Positions 3,908 to 11,176 of a stretch of DNA of 11,238 bases are shown here, in pieces. The first letter of the stretch is position 1. Each line of letters begins with the position of its first letter. The stretch is from JAXDLH01 sp034666705. GTDB lineage: Bacteria; Chloroflexota; UBA6077; SHYK01. The notes under the pieces are model-generated. The model searched no databases. It was given only the letters and a program-made list of their open reading frames with translations, and had not been told where the DNA came from. Where the stretch lies: the NCBI GenBank assembly GCA_034666705.1, contig JAXDLH010000297.1, forward strand, positions 1-11,238. The letters are read 5' to 3'. The position numbers and the translations under genes were made by a program.

Positions 3908-6747
3908 TGGCCGTCGTGGAGCTGCCACTGCCCTTGCCCACCGACCGAGCCCAGCTCGTCGCGGCAGACGCCGCGCAGGAACGAGCCTGGAAGGAGGCGC
4001 TGCACGGCGACGCCGCGCTGCGCGCCCGGTTCGTGGAGTGGGTCGCCGGCGAGCTGGAGACGCTGCGCGGCGAGAACCCATCGCGCGCGCTGGCGCTCGC
4101 CGACTGCTGCCTCGAGCTGGCCGGCCGGTCGGGCGACCCCTACCAGACGGGACTGGCCGAGCGCGGGCGGGCGTGGGCATTGCACCACCTGAGCCGCTTC
4201 GACCAGGCGCTGGCGAGCTATGAGGCCGCGGCCGAGGCGTTTACGCGGGCCGGCGACGACGTGCAGCGGGCCCGCACCGCGATCGGCCACGTGTGGCTGC
4301 TGCGGTACCTCGGGCGCTACGACGACGCGCTCGCCCTGGCGGATTGGGCGCGCCCCTGTCTGGTCGCGGGCAACCGCGCGCGCGATGCGGCGACGCTCGA
4401 CATGAACGTGGCGTCGGTGTACCGCCGGCTGGGGATGACACGGCGGGCGGTGGAGCTCACCCAACGCTCGGCCGCCGCCTTCGCCGAGCTGGGCGAAGCC
4501 GCCAACGAGGCCACCGCCCTCATGAACGCCGGCAACGGCCTCGCCGAGCTCGACGAGGTCGAGGCCGCGCTAGCCGCCTACGAGCGCGCCGGCGCGACGT
4601 ACGAGCGCATCAACCGGCCGGCGCTCGCCTCCACTCTCTACACCAACCTCGGCGAGCTGCACCACAAGATCGGCCGGCTCGACACCGCGCTCCGCACGCT
4701 CACGCAGGCCGTCCAGCTCGCCCAGCCCGCCGGCCTGGAGCGCGAAGCGGCGTTCGCCCACCTGGCGCTCTCCCAGGTCTACACCAGCCTGAACCTCGTG
4801 GCCGAGGCGCTGGATCACCAGCGAGCGGCGCTGGGCTTCTTCGAGCGCCAGGGAATGCTGTGGGAGGAGGCCTCGGCGCTGCTGCAAGCCGCCGAGCTGC
4901 AGGACCGGCTGGGGCATGCGCGCGACGCTGCGGAGCTGGGGGGACGCGCCGCCACGATGTTCCGCGAGCAGGGAAATACCCCCTACGCCGGGGCCGCCGA
5001 CGTGCTGGTCGCGGCGAGCCGCGCCGGCACCGGGGAGAGCGCGTCTGCTGAAGCGCTGCGACTCTGCCGCGCCGGCTGCACGACGCTCCGCCAGGCAGGC
5101 TGGCGAGTCCGGGAGGGCACGGCGCATCTGGTCGAGGGCGACCTGCGCGGCGCGCGGGGCGAGGCGGCGGCGGCGCAGCGCGCGTACGCGGCAGCGCTCC
5201 GCATCGGGAGCAGTTTCGGGAACCCAGCGCTCGCCTTCTCCGCCAGCGAGCGGCTCGGGCAGAATATCGGCAGCCACGACCCGGAGACGGCGCTGGCGCA
5301 CTACGCGCGAGCCGTCGGCTACCTGGAGGAGAGTCGCAAGACAGTGCCCGGGGTGGAGCTGCGCCAGAGCTTCGTAGCCGACAAGTCGCGGCTATTCGAG
5401 GAGATGGTGCGGCTGCAGCTCGAGCGAGGCGCCCCGGGAGCGACGGCCGCGGCGTTCGAGGCCGTCGAGCGCAGCAAGTCGCGGGCGCTGCTGGACACCT
5501 TCGCCTCGGAGCCGAGCGAGACGGCCGCGCCGGAAAGCTCGACGGCGCTCGCTCGGACGCGGGAGCAGCTCCGCTGGCAATACAACCGGCTGGACCAGGC
5601 GCAGGGCGATCCGGACGAGATGCGCCGCCGGCGCCAGCAGGTTCGAAAGCTGGAGGCCGAGCTGGCCCGCCAGGAGCGCGACATGCTCGCGCTGGGCGAT
5701 GGCCCTGCGACACTGCGCGACGGCCAGGTGGTCGCGCTCGACGAGCTCATCGCCGGGCTGACCGAGGACGATCTGCTGCTCGAGTACTTCACCGCCGGCG
5801 ACGAGGTGCTGTGCTTCGAGATCGCGCGGAGCGGCGCCCGCGTCGCGCGGGGGATCGCCTCTGCCCGCGACGTCGCGGAGCTCGCCGAGCAGCATCGCTT
5901 CATGGTCGGCATGCTGGCGCAAGCCCCCGTGCTGCCGCCGGGGTCACTCGCCGACCTCGAGGAGACTGAGGGCCAACTGCTGCACGCGCTCTATACGGCG
6001 CTGCTCGGGCCGCTCCACGAGCGGTGGGCGGACCGCCGCCTCACCGTGGTGCCGCACGGGGCGCTGCACACGGTGCCATTCCATGCGCTTCTCGACGGTG
6101 AGCGCTACGTGGTCGACCGCACCGCCTTGACCTACGCGCCGAGCGCCAGCGTGTTCGCCCGGCTGCGCGAGCGGCCGGGCGGGGGGCTGGCGGGACCGCT
6201 CCTCGTGGCGCCCGACGACCCGACGCTCCCCGCGATCCAGCAGGAGGTCCAGCGCCTGGCCAAACTCTTTCCCGATGCGACGGTGTTGAGCGGGGCCGAC
6301 GCGACGGCGGTGGAACTGCGGCGCCACGCGCCGGGGGCGGACATTCTGCACCTCGCCACCCACGCCGCCTTCCGCAGCGACAACCCCTGGTTCAGCGGCC
6401 TCAAGCTGACCGACTCATGGCTGCTGCTGCGCGAGGTGACCACACTCGGCCTGCACGCCTGGCTGGCAGTGCTCTCGGCGTGTGAGACGGGCGAGGTGGC
6501 CGTTGGCCCGGGCGACGAGCTGGTGGGGCTCAGCCAGGCGTTCTTCCAGGCCGGCTGCCGCTCGCTGGTAGCAAGCCTCTGGCCGGTGAACGACGAGAGC
6601 GCGGCCGTCCTCATGGAGGCGTTCTACCAGCGCCTGCAGGGGGGAGCCGACGTAGCCGAGTCGCTCCGCCAGGCCCAGCTCACGCTCCGCGAGCAGTGGC
6701 CGTCACCCTACCACTGGGCCCCATTCGTAGCGCTCGGCGGCCGGTAG
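3907..6747 (+). CDS. TPR-CHAT caspase-like cysteine protease
   Basis: The 946-aa protein has an array of tetratricopeptide repeats (about residues 60-475, e.g. RFDQALASYEAAAEAF, RYDDALALADWA, GRLDTALRTLTQAVQLA). A linker with AVERSKSRALLDTF (about 518-531) and a charged coiled coil (about 548-598) follow, then a C-terminal CHAT domain (about 610-946), the caspase/separase-like protease fold. The CHAT signatures are VPHGALHTVPFHALL, HLATHA with catalytic His819 and SACETG with catalytic Cys859, so the dyad is intact; SLWPVND and the HWAPFVALG ending are also typical. No signal peptide or membrane segment is seen, so it is cytoplasmic. The start at 3907 is chosen because it overlaps the stop of a well-initiated small ORF; an in-frame TTG at 3844 also lacks a ribosome site. 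TPRs in such proteins usually sense a ligand or partner that switches on the protease. The divergent sigma cluster suggests the cleavage target lies there (inference). Confidence 0.93.
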   Translation: MAVVELPLPLPTDRAQLVAADAAQERAWKEALHGDAALRARFVEWVAGELETLRGENPSRALALADCCLELAGRSGDPYQTGLAERGRAWALHHLSRFDQALASYEAAAEAFTRAGDDVQRARTAIGHVWLLRYLGRYDDALALADWARPCLVAGNRARDAATLDMNVASVYRRLGMTRRAVELTQRSAAAFAELGEAANEATALMNAGNGLAELDEVEAALAAYERAGATYERINRPALASTLYTNLGELHHKIGRLDTALRTLTQAVQLAQPAGLEREAAFAHLALSQVYTSLNLVAEALDHQRAALGFFERQGMLWEEASALLQAAELQDRLGHARDAAELGGRAATMFREQGNTPYAGAADVLVAASRAGTGESASAEALRLCRAGCTTLRQAGWRVREGTAHLVEGDLRGARGEAAAAQRAYAAALRIGSSFGNPALAFSASERLGQNIGSHDPETALAHYARAVGYLEESRKTVPGVELRQSFVADKSRLFEEMVRLQLERGAPGATAAAFEAVERSKSRALLDTFASEPSETAAPESSTALARTREQLRWQYNRLDQAQGDPDEMRRRRQQVRKLEAELARQERDMLALGDGPATLRDGQVVALDELIAGLTEDDLLLEYFTAGDEVLCFEIARSGARVARGIASARDVAELAEQHRFMVGMLAQAPVLPPGSLADLEETEGQLLHALYTALLGPLHERWADRRLTVVPHGALHTVPFHALLDGERYVVDRTALTYAPSASVFARLRERPGGGLAGPLLVAPDDPTLPAIQQEVQRLAKLFPDATVLSGADATAVELRRHAPGADILHLATHAAFRSDNPWFSGLKLTDSWLLLREVTTLGLHAWLAVLSACETGEVAVGPGDELVGLSQAFFQAGCRSLVASLWPVNDESAAVLMEAFYQRLQGGADVAESLRQAQLTLREQWPSPYHWAPFVALGGR

Positions 6748-6860
6748 AGACGAGGCCGTCGGCCGGAGGTGCGAACGCTGGCCTCTCTTGGTGGCGGGAC
6801 TGAGCTAACCCCTGGGCCGGGGAACCTGATCCCGTTCCGGACCGGGGCGACCTAACCCCC

Positions 6861-6889
6861 CGCCCCCTTCCCGGCGCGGGAAGGGGGCG
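6861..6889. terminator. Hairpin between the convergent TPR-CHAT and glycosyltransferase genes
   Basis: A 13-bp perfect stem, CGCCCCCTTCCCG (6861-6873) with its complement at 6877-6889, closes a 3-nt loop. It lies between two convergent stops (6747 and 6933), as expected of a shared terminator, but has no T tract. The flanking CTAACCCC text occurs twice (around 6805 and 6852) and resembles short repeats I recall from Chloroflexota intergenic regions, so it may be a copy of a dispersed repeat. Confidence 0.6.
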
Positions 6890-6932
6890 TCATTCCAGCA
6901 ATTGGGAATCCGGCGCGTGGGGGGAGAGGTGG

Positions 6933-8786
6933 TTAGCGGCGCCGCCAGATGGTGTAGTCGACGTAGTGTTGCACCGGCTCGTAGTTGGCCTGGATGAAGT
7001 CGTCGAGGAGGGTGACGCCGGTGGGGCGGCCCATGGCGTTGGGCTCGACCGCGTCGTCGAACATCGAGGAGCGGACGATCCAGCGCACGTCGTGCCGCTG
7101 GAGATCCGCGATGATGCTGGATTGCGCGGGGACCGTGGCCACCAGTCCCGCGACCAGGTCGTCGTAGCGGGTGGCGTTGCGCCGGCCGGCGATGAAATAG
7201 AAGAGCGCGTCGTTGGGCTGGATGCGGTCGTGGCGCGAGTTGCCCACGAAGATCGCCTCGTCCGGGCTGGTGCGCTGCTGGACGTACTCGATCGCTTGCA
7301 CCTGGTCGGAGAAGGTGAACACGCACGCCACGCGGGCGACGCCGGCATCGACCGCGCAGGGCGCCCGCTCCTCCCACTGGAGCGCGACCTGCACCGTCGA
7401 CAGCGGCCATCGGACGTACGCCGGCCCCATGACCAGCACCAGGAACAGGAGTGCGACCGTCGCGGGAATGCGGAGTCGGGGCACGGCGAAGGCGCGACGC
7501 GCCAGACCGGCGAGCACGATGCACGCCAGAATGCCGGACGGCAGCAGATGGAGGGTGTCGATCCGGTTCAACGCCTGGTTGAAGAAGGCGATGGCGAGGA
7601 ACGCGACCAGCGCCATGCGCCACACGGGGAGCGCGTCGCGCACCGCGTGCCGGCAGCGCCATAGCGCGATCATCACGAAGAGCAGCCCGGCCAGGTCGAT
7701 GATCGGCTGCGTCCAGAAGAGGGCCCACAGGAGCTGCGGATCGCTGTAGACGAAGACGCGCAGCACCTCCTGCCATGGCACGGCGCCCGCGAGCATCGGC
7801 ACGAGCGGCGGCGCGTCGTCCGGGTAGGGCATGGCGAATGCGCTGCGGAAGCCGGTGAGCGGGAAGGCGACGAACGCGTACCAGAGGTCGCCGAGCGGCA
7901 CCACGGCGACAAGGTAGAGCACAGCAGGGCCAAGGGACGCGCCCATGCCCGCAAGGAATGGCCAAGCTGCGCGCGCGAATCGCCTTATCGCGAATCGCCT
8001 TATATGGATGCGAGACGGCAGCCCCAGGGCACCGAGATGGAGGCGCGGCCGCAGTTCCGGCGCATCGAGATCGATGCGAGGTGCTAGCTTCGGTGCATCG
8101 AGGTCGATGCGAGGTGCCAGCTTCGGCGCGTCGAGGTCGGGCAGGCGAGTGAGTGCCCACAGGATGAGGAGGGCGACCTCGCTCGCCACTACGTAGAGCC
8201 CGACGTCGTGCCGGTAGAGCGTGGCGATCCCCGCCAGTGCGCCCGTGGCGAAGAGCCACCGAGGGGCGCAGGTGCGCAGGAAGCGGAGACACGCGGTCGC
8301 GCTCAGCAGCGCGCAGAGGAGCGCCGGAAACATCGCGTAGGCGTAGAAGTAGGCGCTGCCAAGCCAGATCGTCGCGAGCACGAACGGCGCCAGCGCCACC
8401 TTTGACGAGGTGACCTCGCGCGCCAGGACGTAGACGCTCAGGCAGAGCAGCGTGCGCACGACCAGATCGTAGGCGCGCTCGACGACCATCGACTCCCCGA
8501 AGAGGCGGAACAACGCGGCCAGCGTGTAGGCCTGGCCCGGGGCGTAGATCAGCGCGAAGTCGCGGTAGGGAACCTGACCGGCGAGCACCCGCGCCGCCGA
8601 GGTGAGCTCGACGCCCTCGTCGAACAGCCGTCCGGCGGGGTCTGCCTTGGCGAAGAACACGTCGCCGCGACTCATGACGACGAAGAGGAACACCCCGGCT
8701 GCGAGCGCGAGCACGGCATGGAGCAGCCACGCGGCCCCCCGGCGGCGCATCGGGTGGAGGATGCGCACGACGGCGCGTGAGCCCAT
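6933..8786 (-). CDS. GT39/ArnT-PMT-like integral membrane glycosyltransferase
   Basis: This 617-aa polytopic membrane protein has a first membrane span at about residues 19-38 and roughly ten more up to about 460. After the first span comes an outer loop with FDEGVELTSAARVLAGQVPYRDF...YAPGQAY (55-87). The acidic pair Asp56-Glu57 and the PYRDF/PGQ motif are the hallmark of GT-C enzymes of the GT39 type, which move a sugar from a lipid-phosphate donor to protein or lipid outside the membrane. The C-terminal 150 residues are soluble and probably extracytoplasmic. A loop at 217-271 carries tandem repeats (separate entry). The ATG at 8786 has no good ribosome site; Met13 is an alternative. It is convergent with TPR-CHAT and shows no obvious tie to that module. 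Acceptor and donor are unknown. Confidence 0.8.
   Translation of the reverse strand: MGSRAVVRILHPMRRRGAAWLLHAVLALAAGVFLFVVMSRGDVFFAKADPAGRLFDEGVELTSAARVLAGQVPYRDFALIYAPGQAYTLAALFRLFGESMVVERAYDLVVRTLLCLSVYVLAREVTSSKVALAPFVLATIWLGSAYFYAYAMFPALLCALLSATACLRFLRTCAPRWLFATGALAGIATLYRHDVGLYVVASEVALLILWALTRLPDLDAPKLAPRIDLDAPKLAPRIDLDAPELRPRLHLGALGLPSRIHIRRFAIRRFARAAWPFLAGMGASLGPAVLYLVAVVPLGDLWYAFVAFPLTGFRSAFAMPYPDDAPPLVPMLAGAVPWQEVLRVFVYSDPQLLWALFWTQPIIDLAGLLFVMIALWRCRHAVRDALPVWRMALVAFLAIAFFNQALNRIDTLHLLPSGILACIVLAGLARRAFAVPRLRIPATVALLFLVLVMGPAYVRWPLSTVQVALQWEERAPCAVDAGVARVACVFTFSDQVQAIEYVQQRTSPDEAIFVGNSRHDRIQPNDALFYFIAGRRNATRYDDLVAGLVATVPAQSSIIADLQRHDVRWIVRSSMFDDAVEPNAMGRPTGVTLLDDFIQANYEPVQHYVDYTIWRRR
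7974..8003 (-). repeat. 15-bp perfect tandem duplication inside the glycosyltransferase gene
   Basis: Positions 7974-7988 and 7989-8003 are identical and encode IRRFA twice (residues 262-271). The duplication keeps the reading frame and directly follows the 33-bp repeat array. It adds basic residues next to the following membrane span. Confidence 0.9.
8007..8138 (-). repeat. Four-copy 33-bp in-frame repeat encoding an 11-residue motif in the glycosyltransferase
   Basis: The gene encodes, at residues 217-260, four consecutive 11-residue units. Two are identical in protein (DLDAPKLAPRI) and differ by only a few bases in DNA. The third is close (DLDAPELRPRL) and the fourth degenerate (HLGALGLPSRI). 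This is the decay pattern of a minisatellite expanded by slippage or unequal crossover. The units lie in a loop between membrane spans ending near residue 213 and starting near residue 273. Confidence 0.85.
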
Positions 8787-8830
8787 AGCCCCGATTGAAG
8801 CGCATCCGGCAGGCGTATGACAAGCTGAGG

Positions 8831-8862
8831 CCCCCGCCCCTGCCGTGTCTCAGGCGGGCGGG
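8831..8862 (-). terminator. Weak imperfect hairpin after the small secreted-protein gene
   Basis: CCCGCCCCTG and CAGGCGGGCGGG at 8831-8862 can pair with a two-base bulge, between the stop of the secreted protein (8888) and the start of the glycosyltransferase (8786). There is no T tract. It may end transcription between the two same-strand genes or simply reflect GC-rich sequence. Confidence 0.3.
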
Positions 8863-8887
8863 AGCAGCGTCATTGCGCCCGGCGGCG

Positions 8888-9292
8888 TTACGGCCTGGCG
8901 GCGAGGAGTGATGGGGTAGCGCGCTGGGCGATCCAGGTCCCGGCATTGTGCCCGGTGTTGTCGAGCTGGTCCCACGTGCCCGTCATACTCAACCCATCCG
9001 GGGCCACGGAGAAGACCGCCTCCCCGATCACCTGGTTCCAGTCCTGGGTGTAGGTGAAGAAGAGCGTGCGCGTGTCCGGATCGTACGAGCCGCCATCAAT
9101 GAGTCCGATCTGGCTGGCGGATTGCTGCCAGGTGCCCGTCACCGGCGGGCCGTAGCTCAGCGTGAGTTGTCCCCAATCGGATTCCCAGGTTTCGGCGTCG
9201 CCCTGCGCGGCGCTGGCCGACATCGCGGCGAGCATCATCGCGACGGCGAGCGCGGTCGCCGCGAGCGAGCGGATCAGCAGCCGGTTACGCAT
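8888..9292 (-). CDS. Small secreted beta-rich protein with repeated GTW motifs, function unknown
   Basis: This 134-aa protein starts with a clear signal peptide (residues 1-29: MRNRLLIRSL, then an Ala/Met-rich hydrophobic stretch ending SASAA). The mature part is about 105 residues, with WESDWGQLTLSYG (36-48) and three Gly-Thr-Trp turns: VTGTW (51-55), MTGTW (103-107) and NAGTW (116-120). These are spaced along strand-like segments such as RTLFFTYTQDW. It resembles small WG/GTW beta-barrel domains of bacterial secreted proteins, but I cannot name a family. The ATG at 9292 is preferred over an upstream ATG at 9313 because GGAGGG lies 6-7 nt before it and the signal peptide then starts normally. 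There are no cysteines and no lipobox. It is divergent from the MmgE/PrpD gene. Confidence 0.75.
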   Translation of the reverse strand: MRNRLLIRSLAATALAVAMMLAAMSASAAQGDAETWESDWGQLTLSYGPPVTGTWQQSASQIGLIDGGSYDPDTRTLFFTYTQDWNQVIGEAVFSVAPDGLSMTGTWDQLDNTGHNAGTWIAQRATPSLLAARP

Positions 9293-9612
9293 GTAAGGCC
9301 CTCCATGCAGCATGTTCCTCTAAAGCATCGGGCGCCGCATGCAAAACGTTCACCATCGCAGCGTGGCGGCGTTATGCGCGTCGTTGGCGCCATTGTATGC
9401 TGGACGGTCGGCGCGCCGGACGCAAACCTCGTACGAGGCAGTGGAAGGTGGTCACCGGTTCTTTGTTGGGCGGGGCTTGCCCCCGCCGCCTGGGTTGGCT
9501 CCCAGCAAGGTTCGCGGCGGGGGGCAGTCCCGCCCAATCGGAAGCCCAGTTGACTACAACCTACAGTACGATGGCTGGACGTCGTCCAGAGCTCACCGGA
9601 CTGGAGGAGCCC
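9293..9612. promoter_or_regulatory. 320-nt divergent intergenic region
   Basis: This region separates the secreted-protein gene (minus) from the MmgE/PrpD gene (plus) and should hold both promoters. A minus-strand TACAAT (9397-9392) is a five-of-six match to a -10 box, but no good -35 sits at the right distance. On the plus strand TTGACT (9550-9555) resembles a -35 without a convincing -10. Its main content is a 72-nt palindrome (separate entry). An open frame continues upstream of the MmgE/PrpD start but looks non-coding. Confidence 0.35.
9466..9537. repeat. 72-nt palindromic intergenic element with nested hairpin
   Basis: Arms of 24 nt (9466-9489 and 9514-9537) start TTGGGCGGG and end CCCGCCCAA and pair with about three mismatches. 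The 24-nt centre contains a nested CTGGG-ttggct-CCCAG hairpin. The structure looks like a REP/MITE-type dispersed palindrome or a very stable mRNA hairpin. It begins about 170 nt upstream of the secreted-protein gene and ends 75 nt before the MmgE/PrpD start. Confidence 0.7.
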
Positions 9613-10983
9613 ATGGTATCGCAGACGCCCTTCGACTCCCTGGCCGCGTACGTGGCGAGTGCGCTCTCCAGGCCGCTGCCGCCGGAGGTCGCGGAGAAGA
9701 CCAGGTTCCACATTCTGGACACCGTCGCGGCGATGGTCACCGGCTCGCGCCTGACGCCGGGCGAGGCGGCGATCGGCTTCATCCGCAGCCAGGGCGGCAC
9801 GCCGGAGGCAGCGGTCATCGGCTCGTCGATCGTCACCAGCGCGATCAACGCCGCCATGACCAATGCCATGCTGGCGCATTCGGACGAGACCGACGACTCC
9901 CATGCGCCGTCGCTCACCCATCCCGGGTGCGCCATCGTGCCGGCGGCGCTCGCCGTGGCGGAGCGGCAGCAGGCGAGCGGCGAGGCGTTAGTGCGGGCCG
10001 TGGCCGTGGGGTACGACGTGGGGTGCCGGATGGCGCGCCTGATGGGCGGCATTGACGCGCGGGGCATGCACGGCCACGCGACCCACACGATCGGGCCAAT
10101 GTTCGGATCCGCCGCCGCGGCCGCCGCGTTGCTCGGGCTGGATGAGCGCGGGGTGCGCTACACCCTCTCGTACACCGCGCAGCAAGCATCCGGGATCACC
10201 TCGTGGGCACGTGACACGGAGCACGTCGAGAAGTCGTTCGTGTTCGGCGGCAATGGCGCACGCAGTGGGGTGACGGCGGCGCTCTTCGTGGCCTCCGGCA
10301 TGAGCGCCGAGGAGAACGCCTTCGACGGCGAGAACGGATTCCTCGAGGTGTTCTGCCCCCGGCGCGAGCAGTTCCCCGAGCTGGTCGCGAGCCTCGGCAC
10401 CCACTTCGAGATCACGCTGACGAACATCAAGAAGTTCTCCGTCGGATCGCCGATCCAGGCCGCCGCCGAGGCGATGACCTCGCTCGTGCGCACCTACAAG
10501 CTGACGGCTGCGGACGTGCGGGAGGTCGAGGTGCTGTTGCCGCCCCAGGGCGCGCGGATCGTGGACGGCCGCACGATGCCGGACGTGAACCTGCAGTACT
10601 GCATGGCGGCAATCGTGCTTGATGGCGGCAAGCTGACGTTCGAGGCGACCCACACCTACGACCGGTTGGACGATCCCGCGATCGTGGAGGTGATGGGGCG
10701 GGTGCGGTTGACCGGCAACCCGGCGTTCGCCGGCATGGAGAGCCAGCGCCCGGCCACCGTGCGGATCCACACCGGCGGCGGCGTGCTCGAAGCCCACGTG
10801 CCGGCGGTAAAGGGCACGGCGGACAACCCGATGACCCCGGAGGAGATCGAGGCGAAGGCGCTCGACCTGATTGGGAGCGTCTACGGCGAGGCGCGGGCCG
10901 CGGCGGCAGTGCGCGCGATCATGGATCTCGCGCATACGGCGTCGGTCCGCGAGCTGCGTCCGCTGCTGACGGAGACGGAATAG
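9613..10983 (+). CDS. MmgE/PrpD family protein (2-methylcitrate dehydratase/cis-aconitate decarboxylase-like)
   Basis: The 456-aa length is usual for the family, which includes 2-methylcitrate dehydratase, cis-aconitate decarboxylase and iminodisuccinate epimerase. Visible family features are KTRFHILDTVAAMVTG (29-44), AHSDETDDSHAPSLTHPG (89-105, the active-site acid/His segment), GYDVGCRM (133-140), GHATHTIGPMFGSAAAA (154-170), KSFVFGGNGARSG (207-219) and the C-terminal VKGTADNPMTPEEIEAKA (399-416). The usual family His in the K-x-Y...C-x-x-x-H motif is replaced here by Gln282 in KKFSVGSPIQAAAEA. The ATG at 9613 is chosen because GGAGGAG (9603-9609) lies directly upstream and the family N-terminus starts there; the frame stays open back to 9397 but crosses the palindrome. 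The exact substrate is not deducible. It appears monocistronic. Confidence 0.88.
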   Translation: MVSQTPFDSLAAYVASALSRPLPPEVAEKTRFHILDTVAAMVTGSRLTPGEAAIGFIRSQGGTPEAAVIGSSIVTSAINAAMTNAMLAHSDETDDSHAPSLTHPGCAIVPAALAVAERQQASGEALVRAVAVGYDVGCRMARLMGGIDARGMHGHATHTIGPMFGSAAAAAALLGLDERGVRYTLSYTAQQASGITSWARDTEHVEKSFVFGGNGARSGVTAALFVASGMSAEENAFDGENGFLEVFCPRREQFPELVASLGTHFEITLTNIKKFSVGSPIQAAAEAMTSLVRTYKLTAADVREVEVLLPPQGARIVDGRTMPDVNLQYCMAAIVLDGGKLTFEATHTYDRLDDPAIVEVMGRVRLTGNPAFAGMESQRPATVRIHTGGGVLEAHVPAVKGTADNPMTPEEIEAKALDLIGSVYGEARAAAAVRAIMDLAHTASVRELRPLLTETE

Positions 10984-11002
10984 CTACCTCGAGAGGAGCG
11001 AC

Positions 11003-11043
11003 AGCCCCAGGCAACTAATGGGTGCCTGCTGGCTGCCTGGGCT
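11003..11043 (+). terminator. Hairpin downstream of the MmgE/PrpD gene
   Basis: AGCCCCAGGCA (11003-11013) can pair with TGCCTGGGCT (11034-11043) with one bulged C, 20 nt past the stop codon. There is no T tract. A competing inner pairing (GGCA with TGCC at 11022-11025) is also possible. Position supports a terminator or 3'-end structure. Confidence 0.45.
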
Positions 11044-11111
11044 CGGGACCTCGGGTACGTCACACCCAAGGTGCGCGCGCCAGCGCCGGTCAAACCCCGC
11101 CTGGCTGGGTT

Positions 11112-11140
11112 ACGACTGGGCCGCTCATCGGCCCAGTCGT
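11112..11140. terminator. Perfect 12-bp stem hairpin between convergent genes
   Basis: ACGACTGGGCCG (11112-11123) and CGGCCCAGTCGT (11129-11140) pair perfectly around a CTCAT loop. It lies between the plus-strand MmgE/PrpD gene and the minus-strand frame ending at 11177, the expected place for a shared terminator. There is no T run on either side. Confidence 0.6.
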
Positions 11141-11176
11141 GATCCGCGCCGCATGGCAGCAGACGCGCCGACAGCC

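Noticed and set aside
3907..6747. TPR-CHAT as a type III-E CRISPR Csx29
   Set aside because: No CRISPR repeats and no Cas7-11, Csx30 or Csx31 look-alikes are present in the window. The CHAT protein has the general bacterial TPR-CHAT layout, so only the regulatory analogy is kept.
8059..8123. CRISPR array or operator sites at the 33-bp repeats
   Set aside because: The repeats are contiguous without spacers, are in frame, and encode an 11-residue protein motif inside a well-supported gene.
6805..8946. Long 713-codon minus-strand open frame overlapping the glycosyltransferase
   Set aside because: Its Arg/Pro/Ala/His-rich composition without domains is a GC-rich shadow. The 6933-8786 frame has membrane spans and GT39 motifs.
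9550..9572. Sigma-70 promoter TTGACT...TACGAT before the MmgE/PrpD gene
   Set aside because: The spacer would be only 11 nt, too short for a -35/-10 pair.
9397..9612. Longer N-terminus for the MmgE/PrpD protein
   Set aside because: The extra 72 codons cross the palindromic element and match no family sequence, while 9613 has GGAGGAG directly upstream and the normal family start.
10984..11111. Riboswitch or T-box after the MmgE/PrpD gene
   Set aside because: Hairpins are present but no known riboswitch or T-box core motif was seen, and no downstream same-strand gene starts within the window.
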